Assembly: GCA_002352135.1 (NCBI GenBank)
Contig: DEHW01000244.1
Coordinates: 1-5,843, forward strand
Reading direction: 5' to 3'
DNA: 5,843 nucleotides
From: Lysobacterales bacterium UBA2790
Lineage (GTDB): Bacteria; Pseudomonadota; Gammaproteobacteria; Xanthomonadales; Xanthomonadaceae
Notes under the pieces: generated by a model
The model's input: only the letters and a program-made list of their open reading frames with translations
What the model was told of the DNA's origin: nothing
Database searches by the model: none
Translations under genes and position numbers: made by a program
Part shown: piece after piece, positions 1 to 5,843 of the stretch
Numbering within the stretch: position 1 is the first letter of the stretch
Layout of the letters: each line of letters starts with the position of its first letter

Positions 1-248
1 CGCTGTCGCTGCCAAAGCCACTGCCCGCAGGCCACGATCCACAGCGCCGCGCCAACCCGTGGGGTGTGCTGCCACTGTTCGCGTAGCCACGCCGGTGGCG
101 AGTGCCACAGGGGCAGCAGCAACCAAAGCAGGCCAGCTGCCATGCCCAGCACGACGAAAGCCAACCACAACGATTGTGCGGGCGTTGCCCGCCAGCGTCG
201 CCAGCGCGCGCGCAGGATCAAGGCGTCCTGATGCCAAAGAGGGTTCAT
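1..248 (-). CDS. Trp-rich integral membrane protein, N-terminal part, family unrecognised
   Basis: Reading the minus strand from an ATG at 248-246 gives 82 codons with no stop up to the window edge, so the gene is cut at its 3' end. The protein begins MNPLWHQDALILRARWRRWR. A basic stretch (residues 13-20, RARWRRWR) precedes a first hydrophobic segment at about 27-47, then a polar loop (49-64), then a second hydrophobic segment from about 65 that continues towards the edge. By the positive-inside rule the N-terminus should be cytoplasmic. Eleven of the 82 residues are tryptophan, which is very high. Translation is clean and hydropathy is organised, supporting a real gene. It is divergent from the TonB receptor. 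No good Shine-Dalgarno precedes the ATG at 248. An in-frame ATG at 314-312, behind a weak AAGAG, would add 22 residues of low-complexity look, so I prefer 248. The layout would suit a transporter permease, but no family motif is visible and I assign no function. Confidence 0.68.
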   Translation of the reverse strand, partial: MNPLWHQDALILRARWRRWRATPAQSLWLAFVVLGMAAGLLWLLLPLWHSPPAWLREQWQHTPRVGAALWIVACGQWLWQRQ

Positions 249-304
249 GCGATCTTGCGGTTCGAGCGGACACCCGCAGACCGGAGGCGAGGCAAAAGGT
301 TCAG

Positions 305-330
305 GCTGCAACATTGTTCGCTCTTGCAGC
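305..330. promoter_or_regulatory. Perfect inverted repeat GCTGCAA-N12-TTGCAGC, candidate operator
   Basis: The arms at 305-311 and 324-330 are exact reverse complements, separated by 12 bases. The repeat lies in the divergent intergenic region and spans the candidate -35 box of the receptor gene, a position typical of a repressor site. On the plus strand it is followed by six T's (331-336), so the same bases could also form a weak intrinsic-terminator-like hairpin. A 7-bp stem with a 12-nt loop is poor for that, and no plus-strand gene upstream needs one. The operator reading is inference; the symmetry is seen directly. Confidence 0.38.
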
Positions 331-340
331 TTTTTTACAA
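313..340 (-). promoter_or_regulatory. Candidate promoter for the divergent membrane-protein gene
   Basis: On the minus strand TTGTAA (340-335) and AACAAT (318-313) are 16 bases apart, a weak sigma70-like pair lying on the same bases as the plus-strand promoter. If both are used, the two polymerases compete for one site with the inverted repeat inside it. The -10 lacks the leading T, so support is modest. It would make a leader of roughly 58 nt to the ATG at 248, and would exclude the alternative start at 314. Confidence 0.2.
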
Positions 341-341
341 T
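314..341 (+). promoter_or_regulatory. Candidate sigma70-type promoter for the TonB receptor gene
   Basis: TTGTTC (314-319) and TACAAT (336-341) are spaced by 16 bases, four and five matches to the -35 and -10 consensus. Transcription would start near 348 and leave a leader of about 84 nt before the ATG at 432. The surrounding sequence is locally AT-rich (331-351) in an otherwise GC-rich region. A second TTACAA (346-351), 11 bases after the first (335-340), could serve as an alternative -10 with TTGCAG (324-329). This is motif reading only. Confidence 0.4.
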
Positions 342-353
342 TTCCTTACAACG

Positions 354-386
354 GTGCCGCTGGTTCGCGTGGGGACGCGTCAGCAC
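354..386 (+). other. Possible stem-loop in the receptor mRNA leader
   Basis: CGCGT (366-370) and ACGCG (375-379) pair perfectly around a GGGG loop. GTG/CTG (354-356, 360-362) can pair with CAG/CAC (381-386) below it, leaving a small bulge and internal loop. It lies inside the presumed leader, about 30 bases before the Shine-Dalgarno. In a GC-rich leader such a fold may arise by chance, and no known riboswitch or RNA-thermometer architecture is recognised. Confidence 0.2.
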
Positions 387-418
387 AAAAAGCACCATAC
401 CGCCATCGTCCAGTTTCC

Positions 419-426
419 GAGAGGGG
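419..426 (+). promoter_or_regulatory. Ribosome binding site of the TonB receptor
   Basis: GAGAGGGG lies five bases before the ATG at 432. This purine-rich match fixes the receptor start, because the open frame extends in-frame much further upstream (to an ATG at 102) with no signal peptide or organised protein there. Confidence 0.7.
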
Positions 427-431
427 AAATC

Positions 432-3281
432 ATGTCGTCATTCCGTTCCAACCGCCTCAGTGCGGCTGTTCGCTATGCCTTGCCGTTGCTTCTGCTGCCC
501 GCACTGGGTGTCGCCCAGGACGAGCAAGCCAAAGCACTGGATCGCGTCGAGGTCACCGGTTCGCGCATCAAGAAGGTCGAGATCGAAGGGCAAACACCGG
601 TCATGACCATCTCGCGTGAGGACATCGCGCGCTCGGGTCTGACCTCGGTTGGCGATCTGATCCAACAGATCACCGGCTCGGGCTCATCGCTGAACACCCG
701 CTTCAACTCCAGCGGCAACTTCGGCTTCCCGCCGGATGGCAGTGGCGTGGGTGCCGGATCCGCCACGGTCGATCTGCGTCACCTTGGTTCAAAGCGCGTG
801 TTGGTGCTGGTCGACGGATTGCGCTGGGTCAATGAATCCTCGGCTTCCGGCGTTTCCGGTTCTACCGACCTGAACACCATTCCTGTGGCGATCATCGAGC
901 GCATCGAGGTGTTGGAAGACGGCGCCTCGTCGATCTACGGTTCGGACGCCATTGCGGGTGTGGTCAACATCATTACGCGACGCGAGTTCGATGGCGCTTC
1001 CGCCTCGGTCTATTACGGCGAGTTCGAAGCCGGTGGCGCAACCAAGTCCGGCGAAGTGGCCTTCGGCGGCAGCGGCGATCGCTACAGCTTCTTCCTGTCG
1101 GCCAGCCTGACCGAACAGGACGGCATCAGCTCCACCGAGTACGAACATGCGGGCGTGCCCAAGCCCGGCACGGGTCTCTCCTTCGGTTCGTCGGCGACGC
1201 CCAACGGTCGCTTCGTGTTCACCGATCCGAACACCGGCGAGACGGTCAGCATCACCACGCCGAATGGCCAGTTCTATCCGAACGGCCCGAGCTATCCCGA
1301 CGACTTCATTCCGTTCACCACCGCCAATCGCTTCAACTACGCGCAGTACAACCTGATGCTGACGCCCAGCGAGCGCAAGGGTGTGTTCGGCCAAGCGCGC
1401 TTCGAATTCAGCGATTCGGTGTCCTGGTACATGCGCACCTTGTTCAATCAGCGCGACTCCAAGAATCAGGCCGCGCCAGAGCCGATGTTCCTCGGTCCAG
1501 GCAATGGCAACTACTGGATGGACAACATCGTTATCTCGGCCAGCAATCCCTACAACCCGTTCGGATTCGATCTGATCTCGGCGGGAGAGGGCGCCAACCT
1601 GATTCTGGCCGCGCGTCGTCCGGTCGAAGGTGGGGCGCGCGAGTTCTACCAGGACGTGCAGACCTGGTACTTCGCCACGGGCCTGGAGGGGACCTTCGAT
1701 TTTGCGGATCGCAGCCTGTTCTGGGATGCCAACTATGTGCGCAGCTCGAATCAGGCCGATCAGACCAACTACGGCAGCTACAACATCCGCCGCATCTACA
1801 CCGCGCTGGGACCGATTGCGGGCTGCAATGCCGATCCGGCCTGCGTGCCGCTCGACATTTTCAGCGGCCCCGGTTCGATCACGCCGGCCATGCTGGCCTA
1901 CATCCAGCCCATCGTTCGTGACTCCAGCGAAAACAATCTGCAGGTGTTCTCGGCAAATCTGAGCGGCGATCTGTTCGACTTGCCCGCAGGCGCGCTGTCG
2001 TTCGCCACCGGTTATGAGCATCGCGTACTGGATGGCTGGTATCTGCCGGATGCGCTGACCGTGGCGGGCGAATACAACGGTGTGGCCTCGTTGCCGACCT
2101 CGGGCGAGTACGACGTCGACGAGTACTTCGCCGAATTCAACGTGCCGATCTATGCGGCAGGGGATTCCCGACTCGACCTGAGTCTGGCTGGTCGCTATTC
2201 GGACTACTCGACCTTCGGCGGTGAGACCACGGCCAAGGCCGGTCTGCGTTGGCAGTTCAGCAAGGAATTCCTGTTGCGCGGAACCTGGGCCCAGGGTTTC
2301 CGTGCACCCTCCATCGGTGAACTGTTTGGCTCGGCCGCACGTTTTGATGCTGAGCTGGACGATCCCTGTCTGATCGGTCTGGACGGTTCCGCGCCGGAAG
2401 GTTCGGCGGCCAACTGCGCCGCATTGGGTGTGCCGGTCGGTGCGCAGCAGGCCAACTCGCAGATCTCGGTCACCACCGGCGGCAACCCCACGCTCGACCC
2501 GGAATCGGCCGACAGCCTGACCTTCGGCATGGTGTGGAGTCCTGAGTTCGCAACGGAAACCGCGTGGTCGGATCGACTGGATCTGGAAGTCACCTACTAC
2601 AAGCATGAGATCGACGGCGCAATTCAGGCCATCGATGCGCAGACCCAGTTGGATCTGTGCGTGGAGACCTTGGACGCGCAGTATTGCGATGGCATCACGC
2701 GCGCGTCGACCGGCGTGATTGGCAGCTTCGAGAATCGCTTGGTCAACTTCGGCAGCATCGAAACCGATGGTTTCGACATCGATGTGTTCTGGACCTTGCC
2801 GGAAACCGATCTCGGCACCTTCCGCGTGTCGTGGCAGAACACCGTGGTCAACGATTATCTGGCCATCGACGGCATCGGCACCGTGCAGCCGCGTGCCGTG
2901 GGCGTGGAAGTCAACGACACCGGCCTGCCGGAATGGAGCAGCAACCTTGGCGTCAACTGGGCCATGGGCGATCTGACGGCGGCATGGACGCTGCGGCATA
3001 TCAGCGAGATGACCGAAGAATGCGGCGACACGGCCTCGTTCCCGGTTTGCTCGGACCAGACTGCGGGCACCAATCATCTTGGTGCGACGACCTATCACGA
3101 CCTGCAAGTTGGCTGGAAGGCACCGGTACTCGGTGGCACGCAACTGACCTTCGGCATCAACAACGTGTTCGCCAAGGACCCGCCGATCTGTCTGTCCTGC
3201 TCGCTGAATGGCTATGACCCGTCGAACTACGATCTGCCGGGCGGCCGTTTCATGTATGCCCGTGCCGAGTTGAAGTTCTGA
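432..3281 (+). CDS. TonB-dependent outer-membrane receptor
   Basis: A complete 949-residue outer-membrane receptor that would take up a scarce ligand using energy from TonB-ExbB-ExbD. Residues 1-28 form a signal peptide: arginines at 5, 8 and 14, a hydrophobic core ending [10 protein letters not shown], and likely cleavage before QDEQ. The TonB-box region [12 protein letters not shown] (37-48) follows. The plug domain covers about 50-186 and includes [17 protein letters not shown], then [17 protein letters not shown] and [11 protein letters not shown], hallmark plug motifs. The rest is the 22-strand-type barrel, with [10 protein letters not shown] in the middle and a C-terminal strand ending RAELKF; the final Phe is the usual outer-membrane assembly signal. 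There is no N-terminal STN signalling domain, so it is not a FecA-type transducer. Ten cysteines occur in five close pairs. The start is set by the Shine-Dalgarno at 419-426. Its relatives are the large receptors common in Xanthomonadales. The ligand (siderophore, glycan or peptide) cannot be decided, because no substrate-specific neighbour is visible. Confidence 0.95.
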   Translation: MSSFRSNRLSAAVRYALPLLLLPALGVAQDEQAKALDRVEVTGSRIKKVEIEGQTPVMTISREDIARSGLTSVGDLIQQITGSGSSLNTRFNSSGNFGFPPDGSGVGAGSATVDLRHLGSKRVLVLVDGLRWVNESSASGVSGSTDLNTIPVAIIERIEVLEDGASSIYGSDAIAGVVNIITRREFDGASASVYYGEFEAGGATKSGEVAFGGSGDRYSFFLSASLTEQDGISSTEYEHAGVPKPGTGLSFGSSATPNGRFVFTDPNTGETVSITTPNGQFYPNGPSYPDDFIPFTTANRFNYAQYNLMLTPSERKGVFGQARFEFSDSVSWYMRTLFNQRDSKNQAAPEPMFLGPGNGNYWMDNIVISASNPYNPFGFDLISAGEGANLILAARRPVEGGAREFYQDVQTWYFATGLEGTFDFADRSLFWDANYVRSSNQADQTNYGSYNIRRIYTALGPIAGCNADPACVPLDIFSGPGSITPAMLAYIQPIVRDSSENNLQVFSANLSGDLFDLPAGALSFATGYEHRVLDGWYLPDALTVAGEYNGVASLPTSGEYDVDEYFAEFNVPIYAAGDSRLDLSLAGRYSDYSTFGGETTAKAGLRWQFSKEFLLRGTWAQGFRAPSIGELFGSAARFDAELDDPCLIGLDGSAPEGSAANCAALGVPVGAQQANSQISVTTGGNPTLDPESADSLTFGMVWSPEFATETAWSDRLDLEVTYYKHEIDGAIQAIDAQTQLDLCVETLDAQYCDGITRASTGVIGSFENRLVNFGSIETDGFDIDVFWTLPETDLGTFRVSWQNTVVNDYLAIDGIGTVQPRAVGVEVNDTGLPEWSSNLGVNWAMGDLTAAWTLRHISEMTEECGDTASFPVCSDQTAGTNHLGATTYHDLQVGWKAPVLGGTQLTFGINNVFAKDPPICLSCSLNGYDPSNYDLPGGRFMYARAELKF

Positions 3282-3307
3282 TCGTCTGCTGACTGATCGG
3301 TGACACC

Positions 3308-3335
3308 CAAACGCCCGGCTGCTGCCGGGCGTTTG
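3308..3335 (+). terminator. Intrinsic terminator after the TonB receptor gene
   Basis: CAAACGCCCGGC (3308-3319) and GCCGGGCGTTTG (3324-3335) form a perfect 12-bp stem around a TGCT loop, 26 bases after the receptor stop. The 3' tract is short and interrupted (TTTGCTTTG, 3332-3340), so the T-run is weaker than ideal, but the stem is strong. It is a plus-strand terminator for the receptor. It also covers the first codons of the longest possible tamA frame (GTG at 3300), which argues against that start. Confidence 0.8.
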
Positions 3336-3380
3336 CTTTGGGCGGGTATGCTTGGCGCGTCGTCGTGGCCTGTGCGGGGA

Positions 3381-5159
3381 ATGGGATTGATTGCGCGAGC
3401 AACATGCGGAGTTTGGGCAGGCAGGGTGATCGCCACGGCACTGCTGTTCGCCCTTGCGCACTGCGTCCATGCAGAGGGCTTGGCGCAGATCGACTTGAGC
3501 GGGCTGAAAGGTGAGCAAGCCGACAACCTGCGGGCGACGGTGACTTTGTTTCAGCTCGATGCCGAGGAGCGCAAGACGCTGCCGGATGGGCGTCTGGGCT
3601 GGCTGATCCGCAAGACGCCGGGTGAAGTGCGCAAGGCGCTGGAACCGTTTGGCTACTACACGCCCGAAGTGGACGTGCAACTGGTGTCGGCGGCGGAGGG
3701 TGCCAAGGTACTGATTACCGTGAAGCGCGGCGTGTCGACCAAGCTTCGGCAGCGTAGCGTCGTCGTCGAAGGCGCGGCCAGTGACGACGCGCGAATCCAA
3801 ATGGCGATAGCAGCCTTCAAGCCGAGTGTTGGCAAGCGCTTCGTGCATTCCACCTACGGTCGCAGCAAGGCGCATATCGAATCGGAGCTGGCGGCGCATG
3901 GTTACTTCGATGCCGAGCTGGTGAAGGCGCGCGTCGAGGTCACGCGCGCCGATTCGGCGGCGGACGTGGATCTGCAATGGCAGAGCGGTCGGCGCTATCG
4001 CTTTGGTCCGCTGTATGTCGACGGTAGTCACATCGATGCGCGCGTGCTGGCGCGTGCCGTCGGTGAGCACACGGGCGAGCCCTACGACGTCGACGTTTTG
4101 CTTGGCGTGCATCAGCGTCTGACCGATCTGGACTATTTCGGTCTCATCGACATCCAGCCGCAGATTGAAATGGCCGATGGTGACCAGGTACCGGTGACGA
4201 TTGACCTTAGTCCCTCGCGACGCACGATCTACAGCGCCGGTTTGAGTTATGGCACCGACTCCGGTGCCGGTGTGCTGCTCGGTCTGGATCGTCGCTGGGT
4301 CAATGCGCGCGGCCATAAATGGAGCAATCGCCTGCAGTGGTCACAGGTCAATCCGCGCTTCGATAGCGCCTATCGAATTCCCGCTTACCGTTGGTTTGAT
4401 GGGTGGTACTTTGTCGGCTTGGGCTACCGCGAAGAAAGCACCGACAGTGTCGAGAACCGCATCAGTGAAGCGGTCGCAGGTCGCGATGGCCGCTTTGGTG
4501 AATGGACCCTCGGCGCCAGCCTGCATGCCCTGCGCGAACGCTATCTGCGCGCCCGCAGCTTGGGCGACTACGCCACGGCGCTGCTGGTCTATCCCTCGCT
4601 GCAGGCCAATCTGGTTCGCTACGACGACGCCCTGTATGCGCGCAACGGTTTCTCCTTGAGTGGCGAAGTCCGGCTCGGCAGCGATGCCTTGGGCTCGGAC
4701 TTCAGCTTTGCCCAGGTGCTGGGTGCGGCACGTTGGGTACGTGGGTGGGGCGAGCTGGGACGACTGATCGCACGCGGTCAGTTCGGGCGCACCTTCGGCG
4801 GTAATTTGCAGGGTCTGCCAACGAGCCTGCGTTTCTATGCGGGTGGTGATCGCAGCGTGCGTGGCTATGCCTACCAGGAGATCAGCCCGGAAGACGCCGC
4901 AGGCGATCCGATCGGTGGACGCAATCTGCTGGTCGGCAGCATCGAATACGAACACATGTTCGACGAGCAATGGGGCATGGCGGGCTTCGTCGACGCGGGC
5001 AATGCGTTCAATGAGGTGAGCGAGGGGTTACGCGTCGGTGTGGGCCTGGGGCTTCGTTGGCGTTCGCCGATTGGCCCGGTGCGGCTTGATCTCGGGCATG
5101 GCTTCGACGATCCGCAGCGCGGCTGGCAGTTGCATCTGGGCATCGGGCCGGAACGATGA
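3381..5159 (+). CDS. tamA: TamA, outer-membrane Omp85-family assembly protein
   Basis: The outer-membrane half of the translocation and assembly module, which works with TamB to insert certain outer-membrane proteins. From the ATG at 3381 it is 592 aa, close to the roughly 577 aa of E. coli TamA. Residues 1-31 form a signal peptide (MGLIARATCGVWAGRVIATA start, cleavage after VHA). Three POTRA domains follow: about 36-118 (with ALEPFGYYTPEVDV), 119-203 (with LAAHGYFDAEL) and 204-279 (opening RYRFGPLYVDG). The barrel runs from about 280, including SAGLSYGTDSGAGVLLG, the conserved Omp85 loop-6 motif VRGY (493-496), GFVDAGNAF, and a last strand ending HLGIGPER. BamA is excluded because there are three POTRAs, not five, and tamB follows. 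The start is uncertain. GTG 3300 lies before the terminator; ATG 3348 gives a 42-aa leader; GTG 3426 removes the basic n-region. The 3381 start gives the most ordinary signal peptide, but GGGGA directly abuts its ATG and is no proper Shine-Dalgarno. Confidence 0.92.
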   Translation: MGLIARATCGVWAGRVIATALLFALAHCVHAEGLAQIDLSGLKGEQADNLRATVTLFQLDAEERKTLPDGRLGWLIRKTPGEVRKALEPFGYYTPEVDVQLVSAAEGAKVLITVKRGVSTKLRQRSVVVEGAASDDARIQMAIAAFKPSVGKRFVHSTYGRSKAHIESELAAHGYFDAELVKARVEVTRADSAADVDLQWQSGRRYRFGPLYVDGSHIDARVLARAVGEHTGEPYDVDVLLGVHQRLTDLDYFGLIDIQPQIEMADGDQVPVTIDLSPSRRTIYSAGLSYGTDSGAGVLLGLDRRWVNARGHKWSNRLQWSQVNPRFDSAYRIPAYRWFDGWYFVGLGYREESTDSVENRISEAVAGRDGRFGEWTLGASLHALRERYLRARSLGDYATALLVYPSLQANLVRYDDALYARNGFSLSGEVRLGSDALGSDFSFAQVLGAARWVRGWGELGRLIARGQFGRTFGGNLQGLPTSLRFYAGGDRSVRGYAYQEISPEDAAGDPIGGRNLLVGSIEYEHMFDEQWGMAGFVDAGNAFNEVSEGLRVGVGLGLRWRSPIGPVRLDLGHGFDDPQRGWQLHLGIGPER

Positions 5160-5843
5160 GCGATCTTCCGAAGCCCGCAAGCCTTGCGCAGCGCTCACGG
5201 CGTTGGCGAAGTCTGTTCCTGCTACTGGCCGCGTTCCTGTTGACGTTGTTCAGCGCGCCATGGCTGTTGCTGCAATGGGTGCAGCACAGCGCCGCTGGGC
5301 GGGATGAATTGTTGACGCTGGCGCAGCAACAGTTGGGGGCGGCGAACCTGCGTTGGACTGCCGTGGGCGGCGTGCTGAGTGAGGGCGTGCAGATCGAGGG
5401 TCTGCGCTATGCCGCCGATGGTCTGGAGGTGTGGGTTGAGCGCGCCACGCTGCGCGCCAACGCGGAACTGGGTTGGCCACTGCGATTGACCGTGCAGACG
5501 CTGGACCTGCAACAGGTGCGCGTGCGGACCTGGCCAAGCGAATCCACGACGGCCGAAGAGGTCCGCGATTTGCCCTCATTGGACGTTCCGTTGGGCCTGC
5601 AGTTGCATGTGGCCGTGACCGGGCTTGCCATGCAGTCACTGGATGCGGCGCCCACGACGGGCAGCAGTGATGTCCTGCCGGAATGGATCGCGCAAGCCGA
5701 GTTGCAACTGGTCTTGGACAACGGTCGCGTGCAGATCGAGCAAGCCCGCCTGCGCAGCGGGCAGGCATGGCAGACCGCGACCGTGCCGGTCAGCGAATTG
5801 CGTCTGCAGGGCGAGATCGATACGACGCGGCAGTGGCAGCATC
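5156..5843 (+). CDS. tamB: TamB, N-terminal part (runs off the window)
   Basis: The inner-membrane-anchored partner of TamA, a long periplasmic beta-taco protein that spans the periplasm and is tied to outer-membrane protein assembly and inter-membrane lipid transport. The ATG at 5156 overlaps the tamA stop as ATGA, a sign of translational coupling. The frame stays open for 229 codons to the edge; the whole family is usually well over 1000 aa. Residues 1-18 are basic (QRSRRWR at 12-18). Residues 19-41 form the signal anchor (SLFLLLAAFLLTLFSAPWLLL). Then come LGAANLRWTAVGGVLSEGVQ and IEGLRYAADGLEVWVERATL, the repeated beta pattern with the G-x-L-x-x-G motif that opens TamB proteins, followed by LTVQTLDLQQVRVRTW. 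The C-terminal TamB (DUF490) domain is outside the window. The identification rests on this N-terminal pattern and the tamA context. The paralogues YhdP and YdbH share the architecture but are not normally coupled to tamA. Confidence 0.88.
   Translation, partial: MSDLPKPASLAQRSRRWRSLFLLLAAFLLTLFSAPWLLLQWVQHSAAGRDELLTLAQQQLGAANLRWTAVGGVLSEGVQIEGLRYAADGLEVWVERATLRANAELGWPLRLTVQTLDLQQVRVRTWPSESTTAEEVRDLPSLDVPLGLQLHVAVTGLAMQSLDAAPTTGSSDVLPEWIAQAELQLVLDNGRVQIEQARLRSGQAWQTATVPVSELRLQGEIDTTRQWQH

Noticed and set aside
246..314. Upstream ATG (314-312) as the start of the left-edge membrane protein
   Set aside because: It would add 22 Pro/Cys-rich residues with no signal-like order and would overlap the inverted repeat and the putative promoter. 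It is possible but less likely than 248.
102..431. In-frame upstream extension of the receptor from ATG 102
   Set aside because: The extra 110 residues resemble no protein, lie antisense to the left-edge gene and would bury the clear signal peptide at 432. The strong Shine-Dalgarno at 419-426 supports 432.
59..619. Plus-strand frame of 186 codons overlapping the divergent region and the receptor 5' end
   Set aside because: It is antisense to the left-edge gene, then out of frame with the receptor. Its composition is random-looking and Ala/Arg-rich, as expected for a shadow frame.
3278..3299. Direct repeat CTGATCG (3278-3284 and 3293-3299) around the receptor stop
   Set aside because: A 7-bp repeat with a 15-bp period is easily due to chance. 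It has no partner structure or mobile-element context.
789..4316. A minus-strand open frame of 1175 codons antisense to the receptor and tamA
   Set aside because: It spans two unrelated, clearly real genes and the terminator. The product is Arg/His/Gln/Ile-rich with no signal peptide, domain or ordered hydropathy. Long antisense frames are common in GC-rich coding DNA because of codon bias. Antisense conservation beyond that forced by the sense proteins would be needed to revive it.
3300..5159. BamA as the identity of the Omp85 protein
   Set aside because: Only three POTRA domains fit before the barrel, the length is near 590 aa instead of about 800, and the downstream gene is tamB, not the usual bamA neighbours such as skp or lpxD.
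1..5843. Novel defence, mobile or CRISPR-type system
   Set aside because: No transposase, integrase, spaced repeats, nuclease or toxin-antitoxin pattern is visible on either strand. The content is envelope biogenesis and transport.

Overview
The window is about 5.8 kb of high-GC DNA (roughly 60-65% by eye) from a Gram-negative bacterium with an outer membrane. The TonB-dependent receptor resembles those of the Xanthomonadales/Lysobacterales (Gammaproteobacteria), and a tamA-tamB pair fits that group. The taxonomic call is a judgement from recalled family resemblance, not a search.

Layout. (1) 1-248, minus strand: the N-terminal 82 codons of an unrecognised, strikingly tryptophan-rich membrane protein that runs off the left edge. 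(2) 249-431: a divergent intergenic region with a perfect 7-bp inverted repeat, candidate overlapping promoters facing both ways, a possible leader stem-loop and a strong Shine-Dalgarno. (3) 432-3281, plus: a complete 949-aa TonB-dependent outer-membrane receptor. (4) 3308-3335: a near-perfect intrinsic terminator. (5) about 3381-5159, plus: tamA, an Omp85-family protein with three POTRA domains and a 16-strand-type barrel. (6) 5156-5843, plus: the first 229 codons of tamB, overlapping tamA by ATGA and running off the right edge.

How the genes work together. TamA (outer membrane) and TamB (inner-membrane-anchored, periplasm-spanning) form the translocation and assembly module. In other Proteobacteria this module helps insert some outer-membrane proteins, and TamB-type proteins are implicated in lipid transport between membranes. 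The TonB receptor is itself an outer-membrane beta-barrel, but a terminator separates it from tamAB, so I read it as a neighbour and not an operon partner. Its substrate cannot be told from sequence.

I see no mobile element, CRISPR array, RNA gene or defence cassette. The genes look like ordinary envelope genes. The points most worth a second look are the divergent promoter/operator region, the uncertain tamA start next to the terminator, the five paired cysteines of the receptor, and the Trp-rich left-edge protein.
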